This document shows, piece by piece, positions 16,777 through 26,500 of a stretch of DNA of 64,000 nucleotides (position 1 is its first letter; the number at the start of each line of letters is the position of its first letter). A program made the translations under genes and the position numbers. Source of the stretch: Anaerolineae bacterium (GTDB taxonomy: Bacteria > Chloroflexota > Anaerolineae > 4572-78 > J111); NCBI GenBank assembly GCA_023151115.1, contig JAKLJP010000035.1, positions 1-64,000 of the forward strand, read 5' to 3'. A model generated the notes under the pieces. It was not told the DNA's origin and made no database searches. It was given only the letters and a program-made list of their open reading frames with translations.

Positions 16777-19700
16777 ATGGAGTCAAAAACCGCTTATATC
16801 CCGATGGATCGCTGCCTATCGCTGTCCACCGGTGTCAGCTTACCCGACCGTACTCAGGGCAGTGCCCTGTTTGCCGATGTTTCTGGTTTTACCCCACTGA
16901 CCGAAGCCATGCTCAAGGCCTATGGCCCTCGGCGCGGCCCGGAAGAATTGACCCGTCAATTGAACCGTATCTATGATGCCCTGGTGTCCGAAGTTCACCG
17001 TTATGGCGGCAGCGTTATTGCTCTTAGCGGCGACGCCGTTACTTGCTGGCTTGATGGTGATGATGGCCGCCGCGCCACTGCCTGCGGTTTGGATATGCAG
17101 CGAACAATGAGCCAATTTGCCGCGCTCGAAATCCCCGGCGCCGGCACAGTCTCGCTGGCGATGAAAGTGGCAGTAGCGGTTGGCCCGGTTCGCCGTTTTT
17201 TGGTTGGCGACCCGGCGATACAGTATATTGACGTGCTGGCCGGGGCAACGCTGGATCGTATGGCGGCGGGTGAACATCACGCCAACAAAGGTGAAGTGGT
17301 GGTTGACACTGAAGCCGTGACTCGTCTGGGCGGTCAACTTGAACTGTCTGAATGGCGGGATGAGCCGGAAAGCGGCGAACGTTTCGCTGTGGTCAGCCGT
17401 TTTCTGCCTGGGCTTCAGGTAGAAGCGGCCCCTTGGCCCACTTTTGCCGCCGATACTCTTTCCGAGGAGCAGCTCCGCCCCTGGCTTTTGCCGCCGGTTT
17501 ACGAGCGGCTTCAAGCGGGCAAAGGCGAGTTTCTGGCCGAACTGCGCCCGGCGGTGGTGTTATTCTTGAGTTTTGATGGAATTGATTTTGACGCGGATGA
17601 ACGAGCCGGGGCCAAACTCGATGCTTATATTTGTTGGGTGCAAACCATTCTGGCCCATTACGAGGGGTATCTCCTCCAGTTAACCGTAGGCGATAAAGGC
17701 AGTTATCTTTACACTGCCTTTGGCGCGCCCATTGCTCATGAAGACGATGCCCGGCGGGCCGCTGCCGCCGCACTGGAATTACGCAACTTACCCATCGCCC
17801 TCAATTTTATTAGCAATGTTAAAATTGGCATTAGCCAGGGCCAGATCTATACCGGGGCTTATGGTGGAACCATGCGCCGTACCTATGGCGTGATGGGTGA
17901 TGATGTAAATTTAGCGGCCCGCCTCATGCAAGCCGCCGCGCCCGGACAAATTCTGGTGAGCGCCAACGCCCGCCAACCCGTTGCCGATACCTTTAGCTGG
18001 GATAGCCTGCCGCTGCTTAAAGTCAAAGGCAAAGCCGAACCGGTCAAGGTGTTCAGTTTGAACGGGCCCAAAGAACGACAGGCCATCCATTTGCAAGAGC
18101 CAACTTATGCCCTGCCGATGGTCGGGCGAGAAGCCGAACTGGACCTGATTGGGCAGAAATTGAGCCAGGCTCTGGCCGGACACGGCCAGATCGTCGGTAT
18201 TACGGCTGAGGCCGGCATGGGTAAATCTCGCCTGGTGGCCGAGATTATCCGTTTGGCCAATGATCATCAGATGGTTGCCTATGGCGGAGAGTGCCAATCT
18301 TACGGTACCAACATCAGCTACCTGGTCTGGCATTCTATTTGGCGGGGCTTCTTCCACCTCGACTCCATCCGTGAAGCGCCAGAGCAGATTACCCAGTTGG
18401 AGCAGCAGCTCAAGTTGATTGATCCAACCCTGACCCCTCGTTTGCCCCTTTTAGGGGTAGCGTTGAATATATCTATTCCCGATAATGAACTGACTCACTC
18501 CTTTGATGCCAAGCTGCGCAAATCCTCACTGGAAGCGCTGTTGATAGATTGCCTGCGCGCTCGGGCCAGAAAAACCCCTTTGCTGCTGGTACTGGAAGAC
18601 TGTCACTGGCTTGATCCGCTGTCACATGATTTGCTGGAAGAAGTGGGGCGGGCTATCGTTGATTTGCCGGTGCTGCTGGTTATAGCTATGCGCCCGCCGG
18701 AACTACAGCGCCTGCAAGCGCCGCGGGTGAGCCAACTGCCACACTTTACCGAAATTGTCCTGGCCGATTTTACCGAGCAGCAGGCGGAACGACTTATCAC
18801 CCTCAAGCTGCATCAATTTTTTGGCGCACAGGCTGAACTGCCTCGTATTCTGGTCGAGCGGATCACATCTCGCGCCCAGGGCAATCCTTTTTACATCGAA
18901 GAATTATTAAACTTTCTCCATGATCAGGTATTGGACCCCCACGACGGTGAGGCGCTGGAACAATTTGATTTGCCCACCAGCCTGCACAGCTTGATTCTCA
19001 GCCGCATTGACCGCCTCAGCGAGAGCCAAAAGAGTATGGTCAAAGTAGCCAGTGTGATAGGTCGTCTGTTTAGAGCGGCCTGGCTGTGGGGCGTCTACCC
19101 GGAACTAGGTGAACCCCACCGCATCAAAGCTGATCTCGATGTGCTAAGCCAGCTCGATTTGATCCCCATGGACACCCCTGAACCGGAGCTAACCTATCTT
19201 TTTAAACATGTTATTACGCAAGAAGTGGCTTACGAAAGTCTACCCTACGCCACACGGGCTATCCTGCATGAACAATTGGCCTGGTTTATTGAGCGGGCTT
19301 ACAGCACAAGCATTGAGCAATTTATTGATTTATTGGCCTTTCATTATGAACGCAGCCAGAACGAAGCCAAAAAACGGGAGTACCTGCGCAAAGCCGGCGA
19401 ACTTGCCCAGGCAAACTATGCCAATGAAGCTGCGATTAGCTACTATGAGCGAGTTTTGCCCCTCTTGCCCGAACCGGAACGGGTGACGGTGATGCTCAAG
19501 CTGAGTGAGGTGCTGCAACTGGTGGGGCAGTGGAATGACGCCGGTAATTTGTTACAACAAGCGCTGCAACTGGCTGAACAACTGGGAGACCAATCGGCCC
19601 AAGCCTGGTGCCAGACTTTGACGGGCGAATTGTTTAGAAAACAGGGCTTGTATGCCGAAGCGTCGGCCTGGTTTGAGCGAGCCAAGGCCGGTTTTGAGGA

Positions 19701-20460
19701 ATTGGGTGATCGAGCCGGAGTGGCTCAAGTGTTGCATTATAATGGGCACTTGGCTGATGGACAGGGAGATTATGAAGCAGCCCGCGCTTTGTACGAAGCC
19801 AGCCTGATTATTCGGCGAGAATTAGATGATAAAACTCGTATTGCCAGTTTACTAAGCAATTTAGGGCTGGTAGCCCATCATCAGGGTGATTTTGAGTCAG
19901 CACGCCGGCTTTACGAGGAAAGCCTGGATTTGCGTTATGAATTGAAAGACAAGTGGGCTATAGGAGTTTCACTTAACAACCTGGGTTATTTGAATTTTGA
20001 TCTGGGCGATTATGAGGCGGCAGGCACCCAATTGGAAGTAGCTATAGGACTCCAACGGGAAGTTGGAGATAGACTCATGATGGCGATTGCTTTGAATAAT
20101 TTGGGAAATGTGGCCCGCGCTCAACACAACTATGCCGAAGCCCGCAGGTTATATGAAGAAAGCCTAACCATTAACAAGGAACTGGGCGATCGGGAAGGTA
20201 TTGCTTACCTGCTGCAAGATATTGGCGGTTTGGCTGTTTTGCAAGGCCGGCCTGAGCGGACGCTGCGGTTATTTGGCGCGGTCGAAGAACTGCGCCAGCA
20301 AATTGGGGCCCCGCTCCCACCAACCGAATTAGCCAATTTTGAGAAAGTGCTTGAGGCAGCGCGTCAAGATTTGGGAGAAGAAGCAGGGGCTTCCATCATC
20401 GCTGAAGGTCGGGCTATGTCACTGGAAGAGGCTATAGATTACGCCTTTCAGGTGGAGTGA
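16777..20460 (+). CDS. Double nucleotide-cyclase / AAA ATPase / TPR protein
   Basis: A 1227-residue protein. A first class III cyclase domain (about residues 20-215) has FADVSGFTPLTEAM. A second (about 250-425) has GDKGSYLYTAFGAP and YGVMGDDVNLAARLM. An AAA ATPase follows (about 455-740), with the Walker A AEAGMGKSRL and a Walker B-like LLLVLEDCHWLD. About eight TPRs occupy residues 880-1190, with repeated ARRLYEESL-type helices. This layout parallels mammalian soluble adenylyl cyclase and many bacterial relatives. Only one of the two cyclase domains appears to keep the second-metal Asp pattern (DVSGFT), so they probably work as an intramolecular heterodimer. The start is ATG 16777 with GGGGAGA upstream. 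Its signal and output are unknown; a Crp/Fnr regulator at 42.9 kb is a possible cAMP target. Confidence 0.85.
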   Translation: MESKTAYIPMDRCLSLSTGVSLPDRTQGSALFADVSGFTPLTEAMLKAYGPRRGPEELTRQLNRIYDALVSEVHRYGGSVIALSGDAVTCWLDGDDGRRATACGLDMQRTMSQFAALEIPGAGTVSLAMKVAVAVGPVRRFLVGDPAIQYIDVLAGATLDRMAAGEHHANKGEVVVDTEAVTRLGGQLELSEWRDEPESGERFAVVSRFLPGLQVEAAPWPTFAADTLSEEQLRPWLLPPVYERLQAGKGEFLAELRPAVVLFLSFDGIDFDADERAGAKLDAYICWVQTILAHYEGYLLQLTVGDKGSYLYTAFGAPIAHEDDARRAAAAALELRNLPIALNFISNVKIGISQGQIYTGAYGGTMRRTYGVMGDDVNLAARLMQAAAPGQILVSANARQPVADTFSWDSLPLLKVKGKAEPVKVFSLNGPKERQAIHLQEPTYALPMVGREAELDLIGQKLSQALAGHGQIVGITAEAGMGKSRLVAEIIRLANDHQMVAYGGECQSYGTNISYLVWHSIWRGFFHLDSIREAPEQITQLEQQLKLIDPTLTPRLPLLGVALNISIPDNELTHSFDAKLRKSSLEALLIDCLRARARKTPLLLVLEDCHWLDPLSHDLLEEVGRAIVDLPVLLVIAMRPPELQRLQAPRVSQLPHFTEIVLADFTEQQAERLITLKLHQFFGAQAELPRILVERITSRAQGNPFYIEELLNFLHDQVLDPHDGEALEQFDLPTSLHSLILSRIDRLSESQKSMVKVASVIGRLFRAAWLWGVYPELGEPHRIKADLDVLSQLDLIPMDTPEPELTYLFKHVITQEVAYESLPYATRAILHEQLAWFIERAYSTSIEQFIDLLAFHYERSQNEAKKREYLRKAGELAQANYANEAAISYYERVLPLLPEPERVTVMLKLSEVLQLVGQWNDAGNLLQQALQLAEQLGDQSAQAWCQTLTGELFRKQGLYAEASAWFERAKAGFEELGDRAGVAQVLHYNGHLADGQGDYEAARALYEASLIIRRELDDKTRIASLLSNLGLVAHHQGDFESARRLYEESLDLRYELKDKWAIGVSLNNLGYLNFDLGDYEAAGTQLEVAIGLQREVGDRLMMAIALNNLGNVARAQHNYAEARRLYEESLTINKELGDREGIAYLLQDIGGLAVLQGRPERTLRLFGAVEELRQQIGAPLPPTELANFEKVLEAARQDLGEEAGASIIAEGRAMSLEEAIDYAFQVE

Positions 20461-20492
20461 CCGCAAACCAACAGGCAAAGCCAACAATTTAG

Positions 20493-20537
20493 GCCCCCTC
20501 GCTCCCAAACTATTTGGCAGTTTGGGAACGAAGGGGC
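20493..20537. repeat. Intergenic hairpin between convergent genes
   Basis: A 19-base left arm at 20493-20511 beginning GCCCCCTCG pairs with 20519-20537 ending GAAGGGGC, with a short TTTGGC-type loop. It lies between the cyclase gene and the convergent secreted-protein gene and could slow transcription from either side. Confidence 0.55.
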
Positions 20538-20543
20538 GGGGTG

Positions 20544-20578
20544 GGGGTGAATCAATTCTCTGTTCACCCCTTATTTTT
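20544..20578 (+). terminator. Rho-independent terminator
   Basis: The stem GGGGTGAA (20544-20551) / TTCACCCC (20563-20570) is followed by a T-rich tail TTATTTTTAT. It is positioned to stop the cyclase transcript just before the end of the convergent secreted-protein gene. Confidence 0.65.
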
Positions 20579-20579
20579 A

Positions 20580-23500
20580 TTATGGGTTTGAAATATTTCC
20601 CCCGGCAAAGTCATCAATAATCGCGTTGTGAGCCTTGCGGAACCATAGACCAATCTGGCCGCCCCTGTTAGCGTAGAAGCTGCCGGCATCAGCAAGGCCC
20701 ACCAGTGTATTATTAATATACAACTCGACCTTGCCGTTGGCCAACGCTCTCGCCCCCAGGCGGTCGCCCTCTTGAACCGGTGTGGGCGGTGTGAACGAAC
20801 CTACCGCTAACCAGTCGCCATTGCTCTTGCGAACTTCAACGTCTATATTGCCACTGAGGGCGTTGTAGTTGACCAAGATAGCCCCTGGGCCATAATTGTT
20901 GAGTTTTTGCACTTTAAGCATAAGGCCATGGAAGGCGCTGCCAGGGTTGAACTTGGTGAGTTTGATACAAGCCACCTGGTTAGGTCCAAAGATGGTAGGT
21001 TTCCAATGGATCGGCCCCCCTTGGCCCACTTTTACCTGCTGGTTAACAATGCTGTATCCAGTTATGGCCCCGGCCCAGTTGGTGTTGTTCAAGCCGCCAT
21101 CCGGCTGATTAAAGGCATCAAGGGTTTGTTCACAGATGTCGGTCAGCGTCAGTCCGGTGGAGGCCGTAGCCGGATTATAGCGCGGATCGTTCAAGGTTAC
21201 CGTTGTATCATTCCCCAGCGGAATTTGACCGCCGAAGTAAACTGCGGCGTTATAACTGCCAGGAGGCAAGGGTATGTTCCCCAGCGTGGCCCGCCCCAGG
21301 AAATTGGTAATCACTGCTTCGGTATAAGTACCCCCACTCCCGGTCACTACAAAAACAACGGTTTTCTCAAACAATCGCCGGCCCAGCGCATCAGTCAGCG
21401 TAGCGATCACGAGCGAATCATCGCCAGGGAGTCCTTTCGGAGTTGCAGGTTCAAGCGTCAGGGCTGTGTCTTGCTTCTGAATCTGGAATTTAAACGTGTT
21501 TGGAGCAGCAGAGGCCGCATACGAAGGGTTGCCAGGGAAGGTAGCCCGAACATCGTATTGATTAGGCGGCGTCCCTAATAAAGGAAGCGTAGCGCTGGCC
21601 CGGCCATCACTGCCGGTAACACCAATGCCGGTCTGTGAACCCAGACCAAAAATGATGGCTTGACCTTCCAGTTCATTTCCTGCCTCATCGGTTAGAGTGG
21701 CGCTAAAGGTGGCTTCAGCTCCATAGCGGCCTGAAGTAGCAGCAGGTGGGTCAAGCGATAAGGCCGTTGCTAGTAATTCATTTTCCTCCATACCGGGAAT
21801 GTAATACCCGCCCAGGTTAGTGGCCATGCTGACCAACCCGACCCCATTGACAGCCTGGACGATGTAACGGACGTTCTCCGGCGTGTCGCCCAGGTCAAAG
21901 AGACCTTCCCATAAGGTAGAATCGGCGCTATTTTGAGTCAGGTTTAACGACTGCCAGGTGCCGTTGCAAGGAGTGTCGGATGAACAGACAGTATAAGTTA
22001 CCCAGACTTCCTGGATGCCGGCTACCGGATCGCCAATCACTCTCATCCTGAAGTTGACACCCTCTGGCCTGATGGGGGCCGATACTTGGGCAATGACCGG
22101 GGCTGCGGACAGGGCCGGTGTGCCTTCAGCGTCAAAAGATTCCGTATTGTTGCTGTAGTACAGGCGGAAGTTTATATCCGAATACTGGCGGAGGGTATTG
22201 GTTTCAGAACCGGGCGAAGTTGATTTGAATTGGGCCGGGGTTACGGCTAGGCGAGTGGTAACGCCTCCTCTTGCCAGGGCTTCCAAGTAATTCACGCTCC
22301 AGGGTTGGGTGGGGAAGAAAATGTCGGATAGGTAAGGCGTATGGACGCTACGAATTTCGGTGGTTGGTGCTCCGGTTAAGGCCCTAACATTGGGGATGTC
22401 CGTATAGACGCCGCCCCGGAAGCCTACCCCGCGCAGCACCAGGTTATCAGGCGCAGTGACATTTCGCACCATCAACGGCAAAACAGGTTCGCCTGGGTTG
22501 CTTAACACACCGCTGTCGCCAGAAAGGTAAAGCGCCTCGACCGTCTCATTGAGATTGTCTACATCCTGAAGCTCCACAGTGCTGGGATCTATATTGAGAT
22601 CATCTGGATCAAAGGTGATATCGGCAAATCTTAGATTCAGGGCAACGCCGGGGCCGTTCGGGTCTTCCAGCCCAAAATCATCAAGATCGCTATCGCTGAT
22701 GATGCTGGCATCACTCGGTGGGTCGAGGCGCGCGCCAGGCATATTGATGCTTAACATCGGCAGGCCAAAAATGGTTGCTTCTATCAAAGATTTTTCATGC
22801 AGGGCGCGCAACTGCGGCGTCTGAGCCAGATAGATTTGCTTGGCATTCACCAGTGCCTGGCCGATGGAGACCGGCCCTGAGCCGGTGCGTAATTGCCGGC
22901 TAAATTCCAGGTAAATGCGCTCGCTGTATTCCAGAAAATCGGTATCGCCATACTGATAGCCGGTGCCGCCGATGAAGGTAGCCCCTTTGCGGGCAAATGC
23001 CTGTGCCCAATCGGGTTCGGCGGTCAGGCCGGGGATACCGTGCTCATTAACAATGTTGTAGCCGGAGTGGCAGCCAATGCTGAAAATGAGCGCATTTTGC
23101 AGATTAACCGACGACGAGGTAAGGTCGGTCGAAAGCAGGCGCGTTTGATAATCGGCGGCCAAGGCGCTGCTGGCGCTAAAATGTCCACCCAAGAAGATCA
23201 GGTCATGCCGACTGTCCAGCAGTTGGTCAGCCAATTGATCGGCCGTCCAGGCGCTGGGATCTAACGGCGACACATCGCGGCCGGTGATAAGACTGGCGGC
23301 GCTGCCGGCCGGGATACCCAGACCATTCTCAAGCTGCGTTTGAATTTCTGCGGCCGCATCGGCAAAAAAGTCGTAGCCTGTCACCAGGGCCGAAGTGGGC
23401 GCGGGCGCCACGCCGTTGGAAGTTGCCAGGTAAGCATCCAGCATGCGGGTGGCGTCGGCGGCTGTTTCCACCAAACGGCCCACCGCCAAATCCGGGATAG

Positions 23501-26500
23501 GTAAGGTGCTGACCTGGACCGACAGATCAACCTGAGAGCCATACTCATCCTGGCCGAGTACATAGTCAAGCCGTAGGCTAGCCTCGGAAGTGGTGAAACC
23601 ATCCACCGGCGGTATATAATCTGACTCCGGCCCCAGCAGCGCTCGATCAGGATAGCGGAAGAAGGGGATCACATTGTCGTTGCCAACGAGGACCACATAG
23701 GCCAGGTTAGGGTTGGCGTTCCGGTAGGCGCTGATAATATCTTTGATCGCTCCGGCGACCAGGTTTTTGGCATAAGGACAGTCAAAGTTGGTGTCAGCTT
23801 GGGCATTTGCTGCCGCTACTCTGGCATCAGCGCCAACATCAACTACCGCACCGGCCACTTCGGGCCGGGCAGCAAAGGTAGTCAACCGGGCCTGAAGCGC
23901 GGCTATCTCCTCCAGTGTGCCCCCCATACGAGCCAAATCGGTCAAGATGATGGTTCTAAAGTTACCGGCCGGCGCTGTGAAGCTGGGCGGCGAGAGGGGG
24001 GCGACATCCCCACAGCCGCCGGGGACCAGGGTAACTTCAAGCCGGAAGGGGGCGGCCAGGTTAAAAGCGCCATTGCGCCCTTTCACCCGAATGTAAAAAT
24101 CGCCGGTGTTGTTCCAGGCGTTAGCAATGATGCCTTCGCTGGCTGTCCCCTCAAAAGCGGAGATACCAATCAAACTAATCGTCTGGGCGCTGGAAAAGGC
24201 TTCGGGTGAACGCGCACCACGAGCAATAGCATCATCCGAGCGTGCCCCTCGCGCTAAAGCATCAGGTGAGTAGGCATCGGGGGCAAAAGCGTCGGGCGCA
24301 AAAGATTCCGGTGAACGTGCGCCTCGGGCCAAAGCATCGGGTGAACGCGCACCACGAGCAATAGCATCGGGCGAAAAAGCGTTGGCGGCAAAAGCATCGG
24401 GTGAACGCGCACCGCGAGCAAGCGCATCGGGTGAACGCGCCCCCCGCGCAACGGCATCGCCGGCAAAACCATCGCTGGCAAATTCGGCGTTTAACTGCAC
24501 CAAATCTTGAATGTTGGGGTCGGTCAGTTCATCAAAGGCAACCCGGATATCTTTGTATAGAGTCAGATCGTAGTTCTCCGGCAACTCGGTCAGGGTGACA
24601 ATCACCTGGCTGTTGGGCTGGACACGGAATTTGTACCAGCGCGACTGGCCTTGCTGGTCAATGAATTGAGTTATCTCCGCTGTCGAGTTAAGTTCCAGGG
24701 CTGCTGGCCAGGTGTCGTTGCCGGGGCTGACCGGCACACACTTCGAGAATTCGGAAGTGCCGTCGGGGCCGGTGGCGGTGGCTGTTACAAATTGGCCGAG
24801 AGGAACGGCCACAGGGAAGGAGATGTCAGCATCGGTGAAGACGGCATCGCCGCTGTTGTCGGTAGCAACGGTTGCTGTTCCCAGCAAGCTTTGGCCTTCA
24901 CCAAAGTCGGACGGGTTGCAGGTGGGATTGACAAAAAATTCCAGGCTGAAAGTGGTATTGGCGGTGCTGTTGAGCCGGCCTTCGATCCGGGTGCTGCTGC
25001 CATCGGGGAAAGCGCCGGTTAAAACCGGGAAGTTTTGCAGGTTGTTGGCCCCTGCATCTGGATCAAAGGTGGGGGCAACGCCAACGTCGTTAGGGGTTAC
25101 GCCGTCGCCGCCGAGGTCAATGCCTAAGGTGTTGCTAAAGATACTGTTGCTAAGAATAGTAATGCTGATGCCGTTGGTTACCCGAATCCCGGCTGCACTA
25201 AAATTGCGGATTGCCAGTTTTTGGATTGTGCTGTTGCCGGTGTTAAAGTCGAAACCGTTAACCGCCACCCCGGTCTGGCTGCCATCCAGGGTGATGATCG
25301 GCGTATTGCTATAACCCGGCTGTGTGCCGCCATCAATTTTTACCGGATCGGTAATGACCGGCAAAGCGGAAAGTAACTGGATGACTTGTGGGCCGTCAGG
25401 GGGGATGTTGAAGTGAATCTCGTTGAGCGCCAGGGTATTGGGGCGAGCATTGGCCGCGTTGATAGCCTCACGCAGGGAGCAGTGGGTGGTATCGCACTGA
25501 CCATCGTCGGCGTCGGCGGCGGTGTTGACGGTGAGAATAGGATTGGCCGCTTCAAGTTCAAAGGAACCAATATCGCACTTCGTATTTTGGGGTCGCGCAA
25601 TGCCGCGCTGATCGGCAGTGAAAACACATTTTTCCGCGGGGATGGCATCAATCGCCGGACTGCCGGGCAGCAAGGCGTGGGTTTCGGTGCTGCCGCCGTT
25701 GTTCTGTAGCGGGCCAAGCAGGGGGTCGGTACTTTTGTCGGTGCTAATAGTCGGACAGCCGGTGTTGTTGCCTACCAGATTGTATCCCAGGCTGCCGGAA
25801 ACAATACCATCGCAGTCGGCGTGGGTAGCGTCTGCGTTGGCAGTATTGCCGGCAATGATACTGTTTTGGTATCTAACCTTGCCATAGGAGAGATTTGCTA
25901 CGCCTCCGCCGTGTTGAGCAGTGTTGTTACTGATGGTGCTGTGCTTAAGCGTTAGCGCGCCTTCGTTTTTGATACCGCCGCCGGCAGCTCCGGCAATGTT
26001 GCTGCTAACGGTACTGTTGTTGAGGGTCAGGATACCCCGGTTAAAAATACCGGCAGCGAGAACGGCAGTGTTACCACTGATGGTACTGTTGTTAATTGTC
26101 GCCTGGCCGTCATTCGACAGGCCGCCCCCTTGGTCACCGCCTGTAGCCTGGTTGCTGCTAAGGGTAACCCGGTTGAGGGTGAGCGTTCCCTTGTTGTAGA
26201 TACCGCCACCAAAACCGCTGCCATTCACCAGGGTTAAATCGGTCAGAGTCAGTTTACCCAAATTACCCACATGGAAGATGCGGTCAGAGAGGTTTTCGGC
26301 GTCAATAACGGTATCTCCGGCGCCACTGAGGGTTACATTACTGGTTATATCCAGATCGCCTTTGGCCGCAGCATCTTCGTTTTTGCCCGTGAGGCTCAGG
26401 CTATACACACCGCCTTCCAGGGCAATAAGGTCGGTGGTGCTGCCGGCAGGACAGGCGTCTACGGCTTTATTGGTATTGGCAGCAATAATGGCTTCACGCA

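Noticed and set aside
20493..20578. Attachment site or transposon end
   Set aside because: The inverted repeats are explained by a terminator and a simple hairpin; there is no integrase, transposase or target duplication.
24200..24475. Possible CRISPR or minisatellite outside genes
   Set aside because: The 27-base periodicity follows codons of a long secreted protein and synonymous changes show coding constraint.
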